DNA from: Seleniibacterium sp963668145
GTDB taxonomy: Bacteria > Desulfobacterota > Desulfuromonadia > Desulfuromonadales > Geopsychrobacteraceae
Length of the DNA stretch: 64,000 nt
Reading direction: 5' to 3'
NCBI GenBank assembly: GCA_963668145.2
Contig: CAXXJU010000050.1
Coordinates: 1 to 64,000 of the forward strand
Within the stretch, counting starts at the first letter, position 1. Each line of letters starts with the position of its first letter. The notes beneath the pieces were generated by a model. That model made no database searches, was not told the origin of the DNA, and saw only the letters and a list, made by a program, of their open reading frames with translations. Both the position numbers and the translations under genes were made by a program. Positions 36,346-44,945 of this stretch are shown piece by piece.

Positions 36346-37320
36346 ATGCCGAAGCTTTCGATACAGGACATTCTCGATGAAAAGGAAGCCGGTCTGAACC
36401 TGGAGTTGTTGGCCGGGGGGACTGGCCTTGACAACTGTGTCTCTGTGCCAAGGATTCAAAAACCCGGTCTTGCGCTGGCCGGCTACATGAGCAGTCTGCA
36501 TCCGGACCGGGTCCAGGTTTTGGGGACAACCGAACTGAGCTTTCTGGCACATATGCCGGAAGAGAAAGCCCGCGAGCAGGTTCGAAAGCTGTGTCAATAT
36601 CAGCTTTCCTGTTTGGTGATTACCAAAGGCCAGGAGGTTCCGGACTATCTCCTCGAAAGTGCCGATGCCGGGCGCACTCCGTTGCTGCGGACCGACCATC
36701 TCAGCTCCAATTTTATTTCCCTGATCACGCGTTTTCTCGAGGAACGGTTACTGCCGACCTCAACCCTGCACGGGGTTTTGCTTGATGTCCTCGGCATGGG
36801 GGTCCTGATACAGGGGAAAAGCGGGATTGGCAAAAGTGAGTGCGCCCTGGAACTGATTTTACGTGGTTTTCGTCTGGTGGCGGATGATGTTGTCAAGGTC
36901 AGATTCAAGCTGCCTTCCGTCGTTTTCGGCGAAGGGATGGATCTGTTGCCTCACCATATGGAGGTTCGGGGGCTCGGTATCCTCAACATCAAACATCTGT
37001 TCGGGGTCGCGGCGATTCGCGGCCGGAAAAAAATCGACCTGGTCGTGGAACTGGTCGAGTGGGAGGATGATAAGGAGTACGATCGCCTGGGGGTGGAGGA
37101 TCAAACCTTCAACCTGCATGGGGTTGAACTTCCGTTTGTTCGTATCCCCGTGGCACCGGGGCGAAATATCAGCACCATCGTCGAAGTTGCTGCGCGGAAC
37201 CAGCTGCTCAAAGAAATGGGCTATCACAGCGCCCGCGAATTTCAGGAATTGCTGGAAAAACGTATGGCTGAAGCGGCGCACCTGCACTCCCATTCGATTA
37301 TCGGAGATGATCTGGAATGA
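36346..37320 (+). CDS. hprK: HprK, HPr kinase/phosphorylase
   Basis: HprK phosphorylates and dephosphorylates HPr on Ser46. The product (324 residues) has an N-terminal domain (LSIQDILDEKEAGLNLEL, IQKPGLALAGYM) and a P-loop domain with GVLIQGKSGIGKSECALELI. The K2/K3 regions follow, IRGRKKIDLVVELVEWED and RIPVAPGRNISTIVEVAARN. HPr in this window keeps Ser46, so the target is present. The start is uncertain: ATG 36346 or TTG 36331, neither with a good ribosome binding site. It overlaps rapZ by four bases. Confidence 0.94.
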   Translation: MPKLSIQDILDEKEAGLNLELLAGGTGLDNCVSVPRIQKPGLALAGYMSSLHPDRVQVLGTTELSFLAHMPEEKAREQVRKLCQYQLSCLVITKGQEVPDYLLESADAGRTPLLRTDHLSSNFISLITRFLEERLLPTSTLHGVLLDVLGMGVLIQGKSGIGKSECALELILRGFRLVADDVVKVRFKLPSVVFGEGMDLLPHHMEVRGLGILNIKHLFGVAAIRGRKKIDLVVELVEWEDDKEYDRLGVEDQTFNLHGVELPFVRIPVAPGRNISTIVEVAARNQLLKEMGYHSAREFQELLEKRMAEAAHLHSHSIIGDDLE

Positions 37321-38177
37321 GTCAGCGGCTGGTCATTATCACCGGGCTTTCCGGCTCCGGAAAATCGACGGCGGCGCGCGTACTTGAAGATCAGGGTTTT
37401 TTCGTGGTCGACAATCTGCCCCTGGTGATGCTGGCGGATTTTTTGCGGCGCGCTGAAGAAGGGCTGAATGCCGAATCCGACCTTGCGGTGGTCATTGATG
37501 TCCGTAATCGCGGTTTTCTGGTTGACCACGCCAGGATCTTTCAGGGGTTGGAAGAAGCCGGCTATCAGCTGGATATCCTGTTTTTCGAAGCGGCCGATGA
37601 GGTTCTTCAGCGCCGCTACTCGGAAACCCGTCGTTCCCATCCGTTGGCCCATTCGGAGTCAGTCCAGGCCGGGATTCAACGGGAACGACAATATCTGCTG
37701 CGCTTGCGGAATGCGGCAACCAGGGTGATTGACAGCAGCAACCTGACCTCCCGACAGTTACGGGATCTGGTGCTGTCTTTTCTGGGCGAAGAGCAGGAAC
37801 CGCTGCTGATCGTCAACCTGGAGTCCTTCGGCTATCGCTACGGGCTGCCGCCGGCCGCAGATCTGGTTTTTGATGTGCGTTTTCTGCCCAACCCGCATTA
37901 TGTTGAAGAGTTAAGACCATTGACCGGACTTGATCCGGTATTACGTGATTATGTCCTCTCTCAGCCCGCCTGTCGTGAGTTTCGCAAGCACCTGGATCCG
38001 CTACTGGCTTTTCTGATTCCCCATTATCGGGCCGAGGGAAAGAGTTACCTGACTCTGGCCATCGGTTGTACAGGTGGCAGGCATCGCAGTGTATCAATTG
38101 TCGAAGACCTGTACGGTGCGTTTCCCGATGCGCAGGTTCTGCTGAGAGTGAATCATCGTGATATCGAAAAAGGGTAA
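37317..38177 (+). CDS. rapZ: RapZ, RNase adapter / nucleotide-binding protein
   Basis: RapZ in E. coli guides RNase E to the GlmZ small RNA and so controls amino-sugar synthesis; in other phyla its role is less clear. The 286-residue protein has Walker A GLSGSGKSTAARVLEDQG, then FVVDNLPLVML, RRSHPLAHSESVQAGI and the C-terminal GCTGGRHRSVSIVE. The ATGA overlap with hprK implies coupled translation. No glmZ-like RNA was seen here. Confidence 0.94.
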   Translation: MSQRLVIITGLSGSGKSTAARVLEDQGFFVVDNLPLVMLADFLRRAEEGLNAESDLAVVIDVRNRGFLVDHARIFQGLEEAGYQLDILFFEAADEVLQRRYSETRRSHPLAHSESVQAGIQRERQYLLRLRNAATRVIDSSNLTSRQLRDLVLSFLGEEQEPLLIVNLESFGYRYGLPPAADLVFDVRFLPNPHYVEELRPLTGLDPVLRDYVLSQPACREFRKHLDPLLAFLIPHYRAEGKSYLTLAIGCTGGRHRSVSIVEDLYGAFPDAQVLLRVNHRDIEKG

Positions 38178-38180
38178 GAC

Positions 38181-38594
38181 ATGATAGGTATTGTGGTGAT
38201 TTCTCATGCCGGCTTGGCCGCTGAACTGGTGCAGGCCGCTGAACTGATTCTGGGACCGCTTGACAAGGTTCAGGCCATCAGTATCAATCGCAGTATGTCG
38301 GTGGACAATGCGAAAGCTGAATTGCAGAATGCTATCGATCAGGTGGGCGTTGATGGCGAAGGGGTGATGATCCTGTCCGATCTGTTCGGGGGGACCCCAA
38401 CCAATATCAGCGCCGAGTTTCTGGCGCCCGGGGTCATTGAAATTTTGACCGGGGTCAATCTGCCGATGTTGATCAAATGTGCCGGATCCAGAAACGAATT
38501 GATTCTGGAAGATTTAGCTGGACGCTTGAAAGAATATGCCCGGGATGCGATCATAAGACCTATGGAATTGTTGCGTAACATCGATAGCGCCTGA
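38181..38594 (+). CDS. Mannose-family PTS EIIA component
   Basis: The 137-residue protein belongs to the mannose/fructose/sorbose EIIA family. The phosphate-accepting His is His9 in VVISHAGLAAELVQAAELILG. The family motif ILSDLFGGTPTNISAEFL also appears. It takes phosphate from HPr and hands it to EIIB. It follows rapZ by 3 nt and leads the set IIA-IIB-IIC-IID-HPr-EI. The sugar, if any, cannot be told from sequence. Confidence 0.92.
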   Translation: MIGIVVISHAGLAAELVQAAELILGPLDKVQAISINRSMSVDNAKAELQNAIDQVGVDGEGVMILSDLFGGTPTNISAEFLAPGVIEILTGVNLPMLIKCAGSRNELILEDLAGRLKEYARDAIIRPMELLRNIDSA

Positions 38595-38605
38595 CAGGGG
38601 AAAAC

Positions 38606-39100
38606 ATGTCGCTGGTTTTAACACGGATAGATAATCGTTTGATCCATGGGCAGGTCCTGGAAGCATGGGTTCCGTTTGTCAAGGCCGATTGCATTGTCGT
38701 GGCCAACGATGAACTGGCCCATAATCCACTAAAGAAAATGATGATGCAGGCCTCTGTTCCCAGTCGGATGCAGGTGGAAATCGGCACCATTGATGAAATT
38801 ATCCCGCTTTTGAACTCCGAAGCCCTTCAGCGCAAAAAGATTCTGCTCTTGTTTGGAACCGCCGCCGATGCCTTGCGGGCTTATCGGAGCGGTCTTGAAT
38901 TTGACCGTTTGAATCTGGGTAATCTGCATGCGGACAAGGGCAAAGCCCGCCTGTGTTGTACCGTCTTTCTGGATGAGGCCGATGTCGACGACCTGGCACT
39001 CCTTGATCAGGCGGGAGTCGATATCTCCGCTCGCTGTATCCCTGCAGACAGTGAACGGTCCTGGAAAAAATTGACGCCCCTGATAAAGGAAAAGGATTGA
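38606..39100 (+). CDS. Mannose-family PTS EIIB component
   Basis: The 164-residue protein has the EIIB-Man active-site region RIDNRLIHGQVLEAW, with the phosphorylated His14. The segments ADCIVVANDELAHNPLKKMMM and GNLHADKGKARLCCTVFL fit the family. It has no membrane segment. The gene overlaps IIC by four bases (TTGA). A complete active site argues for a working phosphorelay. Confidence 0.92.
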   Translation: MSLVLTRIDNRLIHGQVLEAWVPFVKADCIVVANDELAHNPLKKMMMQASVPSRMQVEIGTIDEIIPLLNSEALQRKKILLLFGTAADALRAYRSGLEFDRLNLGNLHADKGKARLCCTVFLDEADVDDLALLDQAGVDISARCIPADSERSWKKLTPLIKEKD

Positions 39101-39789
39101 TTATTCAGGATCTCTTGCTCGGAGCTTTGATTGCGCTGCTCTGCGGATTGGACCGTGTTGCGGTTCTGCAGATCATGATCTCGCGACCGCTGGTTGCAGC
39201 ACCGTTGACCGGGATGTTGCTGGGCCAGCCGTTGATCGGTCTGCAGGTCGGGATCATGATGGAACTGTTGTGGCTGGCGCGACTTCCGGTCGGCGCGGCG
39301 ATTCCGCCTGACGATACGCAGGTCTCCATTGCGGCAACGGTTCTGGCGGTGACGGTGGCGCGCATGTTTGCGAGCAGCGGCCCGGAACCGGCCCTGTTCT
39401 GTTTGCTGGTGACCCTGCCGTTGGGAAAGTTGGGACAATATTTCGATCATCGTGCCCGGCGTTTTAACGACCATCTGCCGGAATTGGCGGAACTGGCCAT
39501 CGAACGGGGTTCGTTGCGCGGAGCGGAGCGGCAACATCTAAAAGGGCTGCTGAGCTTCTCTGTCGCGGCGTTAGGTACCTATATCGTTATTCTTGGGGGC
39601 GGTCTGCTGATCATCCCGTTTTTATGGCCGCTAATTGAAGAAGGGTTGGTTTACTCGTCCAGCTGGATCCAGTTGGCCTTGCCGCTGATCGGTGTTGCGG
39701 TCATTTTAGGGACAATCAATGTCAGCCGGTCCATTACCCTGTTCTGTGCTTCATTTGGAATGGCTTTTTTGCTGATGTGGCTGGTGTGA
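39097..39789 (+). CDS. Mannose-family PTS EIIC membrane component
   Basis: The 230-residue hydrophobic protein has about six membrane segments and the EIIC-Man mark GLQVGIMMELLWLARLPVGAAIPPDDTQVSI in its first half. The start is TTG 39097, overlapping the IIB stop and preceded by GGAAAAGGA; no ATG or GTG fits as well. With IID it would form the sugar channel. It is a little shorter than typical EIIC-Man proteins (about 250-265). Confidence 0.88.
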   Translation: MIIQDLLLGALIALLCGLDRVAVLQIMISRPLVAAPLTGMLLGQPLIGLQVGIMMELLWLARLPVGAAIPPDDTQVSIAATVLAVTVARMFASSGPEPALFCLLVTLPLGKLGQYFDHRARRFNDHLPELAELAIERGSLRGAERQHLKGLLSFSVAALGTYIVILGGGLLIIPFLWPLIEEGLVYSSSWIQLALPLIGVAVILGTINVSRSITLFCASFGMAFLLMWLV

Positions 39790-39791
39790 AG

Positions 39792-40562
39792 ATGGTTTTT
39801 TCCTGGAAAACAAAGCTTCATATCTGGTTACGCTTTCTGATTTTGCAGGCGAGCTGGAATTTTGAACGGCACCAGGGGCTGGGGTTCTTTTATGCTCTGC
39901 TGCCGGGGTTGCGCAAACTCTATTCCGGGAGCCAGCTGCTGGCCGTAGCGCGACGCTATGTCGGCTATTTCAATACCCACCCCTACCTGACCCCGCTGGT
40001 GGCCGGGGCGGTGTTGAAGCTCGAAGAAAAACAGGCGGCTGGCGACACCCCTGCCGTCGATATCGATGATTTCAAGGAAATTGTCGCGGCGCCTTACGCT
40101 GCCATCGGCGATGCCTTGTTCTGGGGCGGTTTGCGACCTCTGGCCGCGGGGGTGAGTCTGTTTTTCGCGGTCAAAGGATTTCTCTGGTCCTCCCTGGTTT
40201 TTCTACTGCTGTTCAACCTGGTACCCTTCTGGTTCCGGACCGTTTTCTTTGCCAGGGGCTATCGGCAAGGGATGAACTCGGTAGAGTTCATTCAACAAAA
40301 CAGCCTGCCGGACTGGGCCATCCATACCAAGGAGGCCGCGGTGGTTGTCCTTGGCGGGTTGAGTGCGTTCATGGTTTTTTCTCATCTGGGGCGGCAGTCT
40401 CTCGCGACCTGGTTAGGACTGCTGACCCTGCTACCAATGGTATTACTGGCGTATCTTGCCAGAAAAGGGGTGTCCACCCTTTGGATGATTTATATTATTG
40501 CACTGATCATATTCATGGCCGGGTTGTTCTGGGCCGATGTGATTCAGTGGCTTGAAATGTAA
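39792..40562 (+). CDS. Mannose-family PTS EIID component
   Basis: The 256-residue protein has the EIID-Man pattern: RFLILQASWNFERHQGLGFFYALLPGLRKLY at the N-terminus, FNTHPYLTPLVAGAVLKLEE, and the GDALFWGGLRPLAAGVSLFFA segment. Membrane segments follow toward the C-terminus. ATG 39792 is used; GTG 39777 and 39786 are alternatives overlapping IIC. It completes the membrane part of the PTS, and ptsH follows after 9 nt. Confidence 0.9.
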   Translation: MVFSWKTKLHIWLRFLILQASWNFERHQGLGFFYALLPGLRKLYSGSQLLAVARRYVGYFNTHPYLTPLVAGAVLKLEEKQAAGDTPAVDIDDFKEIVAAPYAAIGDALFWGGLRPLAAGVSLFFAVKGFLWSSLVFLLLFNLVPFWFRTVFFARGYRQGMNSVEFIQQNSLPDWAIHTKEAAVVVLGGLSAFMVFSHLGRQSLATWLGLLTLLPMVLLAYLARKGVSTLWMIYIIALIIFMAGLFWADVIQWLEM

Positions 40563-40571
40563 GGACGATAA

Positions 40572-40838
40572 ATGTTAAGCCGAAATTTTACGATTAAGAA
40601 CCGTCTCGGATTGCATGCCAGGGCTGCTGCCCAACTGGTGCAGACAGCCAATAAATTTAGCTCTGAAGTGACCCTGATCAAGGATGAAGTCGAGGTCAAC
40701 GGCAAGAGTATTATGGGGATTCTTCTGCTTGCCGCGCCCCAGGGAACGGATATCGAGGTGACCGTGGCAGGGAGTGACGAAGACCAGGCGATGATCCGTA
40801 TCGCCGCATTGATTGAGGATGGCTTTGGCGAAGATTGA
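40572..40838 (+). CDS. ptsH: HPr phosphocarrier protein
   Basis: HPr takes phosphate from EI and passes it to EIIA proteins. The 88-residue protein has His15 in NRLGLHARAAAQLVQ and Ser46 in NGKSIMGILLLAA, the site used by HprK. Both regulatory and transfer sites are therefore kept. It overlaps ptsI by 20 nt. EIIA-Man and PtsN in this cluster are its likely partners. Confidence 0.95.
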   Translation: MLSRNFTIKNRLGLHARAAAQLVQTANKFSSEVTLIKDEVEVNGKSIMGILLLAAPQGTDIEVTVAGSDEDQAMIRIAALIEDGFGED

Positions 40839-42600
40839 GATCACTCAGGATACCTATCTGGTCGGCATCGGGGTTTCTCCGGGAATCAGTATCGGAGAAG
40901 TCTGCCTGCTGGCCAGTCGACCGGCCATTGACGCCGCTGAGATCTCTCCCGACCTGGTCAATCCCGAGCTGCAACGTTTCCGCTCTGCACTCAACCAGGC
41001 CCGGGAACAGCTGAACAATATAAAACGAGCCGTTTCCAAGCAGGAGCATCTGCGGGAGCATCTGTATATTCTGGAAACGCACTTGCTGATCCTTGATGAC
41101 GACATGCTGGTCAAGGGGACGGAACAGGCGATTCGTAAGCTTCTTAATGCCGAAGCCGCCTTGTCTCGCACCCTTGATAAGCTACGTGCTTTGTTCGACA
41201 ATATCGAGGATGAGTATCTGCGTGAGCGGCGCTCCGATGTCGATGCCGTCGGTGACCGGTTGCTGCGGATCCTCGCCGGAGCCAGCGAGCGCAGTCTCGG
41301 GCAGGTCAGGCATAGATCACTGGTCGTCGCCCATGACCTGTCGCCGGCAGAGACCATGCAGATGGACCGCTCTAATATCCTTGGTTTTCTGACCGATAAA
41401 GGGGGGCGCACTTCCCATACCGCTATCCTGGCGCGTTCCCTTGATATCCCGGCCATTGTCGGGCTGGAGAATATTACTGCGCTGGTGACCGAGCGGATGC
41501 CGATCATCATTGATGGCTCCAGCGGTGTTGTGGTCCTCAACCCTTCGCCGGCGACTGTGCAGGAATATCGCAATCGCAAGCACTCCTTCGAGGACCTTGA
41601 GCGCGAACTCGAGAGTTTGCGGGATCTGCCGGCCAGGACGACAGACAACTGCATGATCGCTTTGCGCGGTAATCTGGAACTGCCGGGAGAGTTTACCCTG
41701 GCCTGTAAGCATGCGGCTGAAGGGGTTGGGTTGTTTCGGACTGAGTTTCTCTACCTGGGGCGCAGTACGCCCCCTTCCGAGGAGGAACAATTCCAGACTT
41801 ATTGCCAGGTGCTGCAGATTATGCCGGAGCATCCGGTGACGATCCGGACCCTTGATATCGGCGGTGATAAATTTGTTCCCGAATTGAACCTGGCTGACGA
41901 ATGCAATCCGGCTATGGGACTGCGGGCTATTCGTTTCTCTCTGCGGGAAGTTACCCTATTCAGGATTCAATTGCGGGCCATCCTGCGGGCCTCCCATTAT
42001 GGCAAGGTCCGTATCATGTTTCCCATGATCAGCGGGGTTGCGGAAATCAGGGCCTGTAAACGGATGTTGCGGGATGCGGCGGCCGAACTGGAGCAGGAAG
42101 GATTGAAATATGATCCCGATCTCGAAGTCGGCATCATGGTTGAAACGCCATCGGCTGTATTGATCGCACCGTTGCTGGCCCGGGAGGTTGATTTCTTCTC
42201 CATCGGAACCAATGATCTGATTCAGTATTGCCTCGCCGTGGATCGGGGGAATGAGTACGTTGCCTATCTTTACGATCCTCTGCATCCGGCCATCCTGAGG
42301 GCCCTGAAGGCGACCTGCGATGCTGCCAACAATGCCGGGATTCATGTGTGTATTTGCGGCGAGATGGCCGGCGAGCCGCTCTACGCTATGGTGTTGGCCG
42401 GACTCGGCTTTCATGAACTGTCCATGAACCCGTCCTGCGTGCCACGGGTTAAGCGGGTGTTGCGGCAAATTTCCCGTCGTGATGGTGAGTTGCTGGTGGA
42501 AAAATTGCTGCAGCTGGCAACCAGCAAAGAGGTGTCCTGCCAGATTGATGAAGACATGCGCAAGCTGTTGCCGGAAATTTTTGACCGCCCCATCATCTGA
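40819..42600 (+). CDS. ptsI: PTS enzyme I
   Basis: EI starts the phosphorelay by taking phosphate from phosphoenolpyruvate. The 593-residue protein has IGVSPGISIGEVCLL at the start, the active His in GGRTSHTAILARS, LFRTEFLYLGR, the PEP-binding TLDIGGDKFVPEL and the catalytic Cys in HVCICGEMAGEP. ATG 40819 is chosen over TTG 40813. No GAF domain is present, so this is the sugar-type EI rather than the PtsP form. It ends the operon. Confidence 0.95.
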   Translation: MALAKIEITQDTYLVGIGVSPGISIGEVCLLASRPAIDAAEISPDLVNPELQRFRSALNQAREQLNNIKRAVSKQEHLREHLYILETHLLILDDDMLVKGTEQAIRKLLNAEAALSRTLDKLRALFDNIEDEYLRERRSDVDAVGDRLLRILAGASERSLGQVRHRSLVVAHDLSPAETMQMDRSNILGFLTDKGGRTSHTAILARSLDIPAIVGLENITALVTERMPIIIDGSSGVVVLNPSPATVQEYRNRKHSFEDLERELESLRDLPARTTDNCMIALRGNLELPGEFTLACKHAAEGVGLFRTEFLYLGRSTPPSEEEQFQTYCQVLQIMPEHPVTIRTLDIGGDKFVPELNLADECNPAMGLRAIRFSLREVTLFRIQLRAILRASHYGKVRIMFPMISGVAEIRACKRMLRDAAAELEQEGLKYDPDLEVGIMVETPSAVLIAPLLAREVDFFSIGTNDLIQYCLAVDRGNEYVAYLYDPLHPAILRALKATCDAANNAGIHVCICGEMAGEPLYAMVLAGLGFHELSMNPSCVPRVKRVLRQISRRDGELLVEKLLQLATSKEVSCQIDEDMRKLLPEIFDRPII

Positions 42601-42698
42601 GCAGTTGCTGCCGAATCGACAAGCGGTCAGAAGCAGACCGGTTTTGACCGATCTGAAATGAGCGGGTAGCATTTTCAGGTCCAGGAATATAAAAAAGA

Positions 42699-42728
42699 TT
42701 GACTCAAGAGGTTTAACCTCATTAGTAT
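42699..42728 (+). promoter_or_regulatory. Putative metK promoter with palindromic operator in the spacer
   Basis: A -35 box TTGACT (42699-42704) and -10 TTAGTA/TAGTAT (42722-42728) are 17-18 nt apart. The spacer contains GAGGTT-T-AACCTC (42708-42720), a perfect 6+6 inverted repeat, where a bound repressor would block polymerase. No SAM riboswitch was recognised in this leader. Confidence 0.5.
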
Positions 42729-42774
42729 CCGCAGGTTTTTAACATTTTAAGACGTCAGTAGGAGGACATTCCAT

Positions 42775-43944
42775 ATGGCCATGACCGATTTTCTTTTTAC
42801 TTCGGAGTCCGTCAGCGAAGGGCATCCTGACAAGGTTGCCGATCAGATTTCCGATGCCGTGCTTGATGCTATTCTGGCTCAGGACCCGAATGCCCGGGTC
42901 GCTTGTGAAACCTTGGTGACCACCGGGATGGCTTTTATCGCCGGGGAAATTACCACTACGGCCTATGCCGATCTGCCGTCTATTGTGCGGCAGACTATCA
43001 AGGAGATCGGCTACTGCGATTCCGCTATGGGGTTCGATTATGAGACCTGCGCGGTCATGACCTCGATTGATCAGCAGTCTCCGGATATCTCTCAAGGAGT
43101 CACCGCCGGTGAGGGTCTCTATAAAGAGCAGGGCGCCGGTGACCAGGGTTTGATGTTCGGGTTTGCTTGCAACGAGACCCCGGAACTGATGCCCATGCCG
43201 ATTACTTTCGCCCATAAACTGACCAAACGACTCGCGGATGTTCGCAAAAGCGGTCAGCTGTCTTTTTTGCGGCCGGACAGCAAATCCCAGGTGTCGGTCC
43301 AATACGTCGATGACAAACCGAGTCGTATCGACACCATCGTTATCTCCTCACAGCACAATCCGGACGTAACCTATGAGCAGCTGCAGGAAGCGATTATCGA
43401 AGAGGTGATCAAGCCGACCCTGCCGGCAAAGCTGCTGGATGCCAAGACCCGCTTCCTGATCAATCCGACCGGGCGCTTCGTTGTCGGCGGACCGATGGGG
43501 GATTGCGGTCTGACCGGGCGAAAAATCATTGTCGACACCTACGGAGGACACGGCTCTCATGGGGGCGGAGCGTTCAGCGGGAAAGATCCTTCCAAGGTTG
43601 ACCGGAGCGCCTCGTATATGGCCCGCTATATTGCCAAAAATATCGTCGCCGCCGGACTGGCACGGAAGTGTGAAGTGCAGCTGGCCTATGCCATCGGGGT
43701 CGCTGAGCCGGTGTCAGTGATGATCAACACCTTCGGGACCGGCAAGATTCCGTCCAACACGATCGCCGGGATTGTTCGGGAAGAGTTCGATATGCGCCCG
43801 GCCGCCATCATCGAGCAACTCGACCTGCTCAAACCGATTTATCGGCAGACCGCCGCTTATGGCCATTTCGGTCGGGAATTGCCAGGCTTTACCTGGGAAG
43901 TTACCGACCGCGCCGAGTCGATCAAGGCCCGCGCCGGCTTGTGA
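42775..43944 (+). CDS. metK: MetK, S-adenosylmethionine synthetase
   Basis: MetK makes S-adenosylmethionine from methionine and ATP. The 389-residue protein has FTSESVSEGHPDKVADQISDAVLDA-type N-terminus, GAGDQGLMFGFACNET, and the loop GGHGSHGGGAFSGKDPSKVDRS. Strong ribosome binding site AGGAGG lies about 8 nt before ATG. The tandem MAM start (42775 and 42781) leaves two possible ATGs. It is a single gene between its own promoter and hairpins. It supplies SAM to the methyltransferases encoded here (RlmKL, YtqB-like). Confidence 0.97.
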   Translation: MAMTDFLFTSESVSEGHPDKVADQISDAVLDAILAQDPNARVACETLVTTGMAFIAGEITTTAYADLPSIVRQTIKEIGYCDSAMGFDYETCAVMTSIDQQSPDISQGVTAGEGLYKEQGAGDQGLMFGFACNETPELMPMPITFAHKLTKRLADVRKSGQLSFLRPDSKSQVSVQYVDDKPSRIDTIVISSQHNPDVTYEQLQEAIIEEVIKPTLPAKLLDAKTRFLINPTGRFVVGGPMGDCGLTGRKIIVDTYGGHGSHGGGAFSGKDPSKVDRSASYMARYIAKNIVAAGLARKCEVQLAYAIGVAEPVSVMINTFGTGKIPSNTIAGIVREEFDMRPAAIIEQLDLLKPIYRQTAAYGHFGRELPGFTWEVTDRAESIKARAGL

Positions 43945-43953
43945 TGGTTTGTT

Positions 43954-43982
43954 TTGGCAAAGGCCGTCCCGGTCTTTGCCAA
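43954..43982 (+). terminator. Hairpin after metK
   Basis: TTGGCAAAG (43954-43962) pairs perfectly with CTTTGCCAA (43974-43982) around an 11-nt loop, 10 nt after the metK stop. No T run follows, so it is either an imperfect terminator or an mRNA 3'-end stabiliser. Confidence 0.55.
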
Positions 43983-44015
43983 GCTCGTTACGCAACAGCG
44001 TGGTTTTACTTCATT

Positions 44016-44051
44016 GACAACCCCCAAGGGGACTATCTCCTTGGGGTTGTC
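44016..44051. terminator. Convergent terminator hairpin between metK and aguB
   Basis: GACAACCCC plus AAGG (44016-44029) pairs with CCTTGGGGTTGTC (44039-44051) with one bulged C. It lies between the converging metK and aguB genes and could serve both. On the plus strand a pyrimidine-rich tail follows, on the minus strand the tail is weaker. Confidence 0.65.
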
Positions 44052-44063
44052 TTGTTCCATCTT

Positions 44064-44945
44064 TTAATCCCGCACTCTTTTCACAATGTCCTGATAGGCA
44101 TCGATTCGGCGATCGCGCAAAAACGGCCAGATCCGGCGGATCTGTTCGCTACGCTCCAGGTCAAGTTCCAGGGTCAGGACGTCTTCCTGGTCGCCGGCCT
44201 GGAGCAGGATTTCCCCCTGTCCCCCGGCCACGAAGCTGTTGCCCCAAAACCGGGCACCGGCTGTCTGGCCGCTGGGATCAGCTTCAAAACCGACCCGGTT
44301 GACCGCAACCACAGGAATCCCGTTGGCAACCGCGTGACTGCGTTGAATCGTGATCCAGGCATCCTTCTGGCGCTGTTGCTCCGCTTGGGAATCGGCCGGA
44401 TCGAAACCGATGGCCGTCGGATAGATGAGGATTTCCGCTCCAGCCAGGGCCATCAGGCGGGCTGCTTCCGGATACCACTGATCCCAGCAGACCAATACCC
44501 CGAGCCTGCCGACCGATGTCTGGATAGGGTTGAAACCGAGATCACCGGGAGTGAAGTAAAACTTTTCGTAATAGCCCGGATCGTCCGGGATGTGCATCTT
44601 GCGATATTTCCCGGCAATGCTGCCGTCGTTTTCCAACACCACCGCGGTGTTGTGATAGACCCCAGCCGCTCTTTTTTCGAACAGGGACAGCACCAGAACC
44701 AGGTTCAGCTCTTTGGCCAGCGCACCGAATTGCTCGGTGGCCGGGCCGGGAATGGGTTCTGCCAGATTGCACAGAGCGGGATCTTCGGTCTGACAGAAAT
44801 AGGGACCGCAGTGCAGTTCCTGTAAAATCACCAGCCGGGCACCCTGTGCCGCCGCCTGACGAATCCCCTGGAGGCTTTTGTCGATATTGGCCTGGCGGTC
44901 TTCCTGGCAGCTGTGCTGAACAAGGCCGATGGGCAAGGTTCTCAT
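44064..44945 (-). CDS. aguB: AguB-like N-carbamoylputrescine amidase
   Basis: This nitrilase-family enzyme hydrolyses N-carbamoylputrescine to putrescine, CO2 and ammonia. The 293-residue product has the catalytic triad Glu (VILQELHCGPYF), Lys (KYRKMHIPDDPGYYEKFYF) and Cys (GVLVCWDQWYPEAARLMA), and the C-terminal RFWGNSFVAGGQGEIL. The FCQTEDP and MHIPDDPG motifs favour the AguB subgroup. ATG 44945 has AAGGAG 7 nt upstream and overlaps the aguA stop by four bases. The adjacent aguA makes the substrate. Confidence 0.93.
   Translation of the reverse strand: MRTLPIGLVQHSCQEDRQANIDKSLQGIRQAAAQGARLVILQELHCGPYFCQTEDPALCNLAEPIPGPATEQFGALAKELNLVLVLSLFEKRAAGVYHNTAVVLENDGSIAGKYRKMHIPDDPGYYEKFYFTPGDLGFNPIQTSVGRLGVLVCWDQWYPEAARLMALAGAEILIYPTAIGFDPADSQAEQQRQKDAWITIQRSHAVANGIPVVAVNRVGFEADPSGQTAGARFWGNSFVAGGQGEILLQAGDQEDVLTLELDLERSEQIRRIWPFLRDRRIDAYQDIVKRVRD

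Noticed and set aside
42601..42774. Possible SAM riboswitch before metK
   Set aside because: No K-turn or SAM-I/II-like core was recognised; only a promoter and palindrome are visible.
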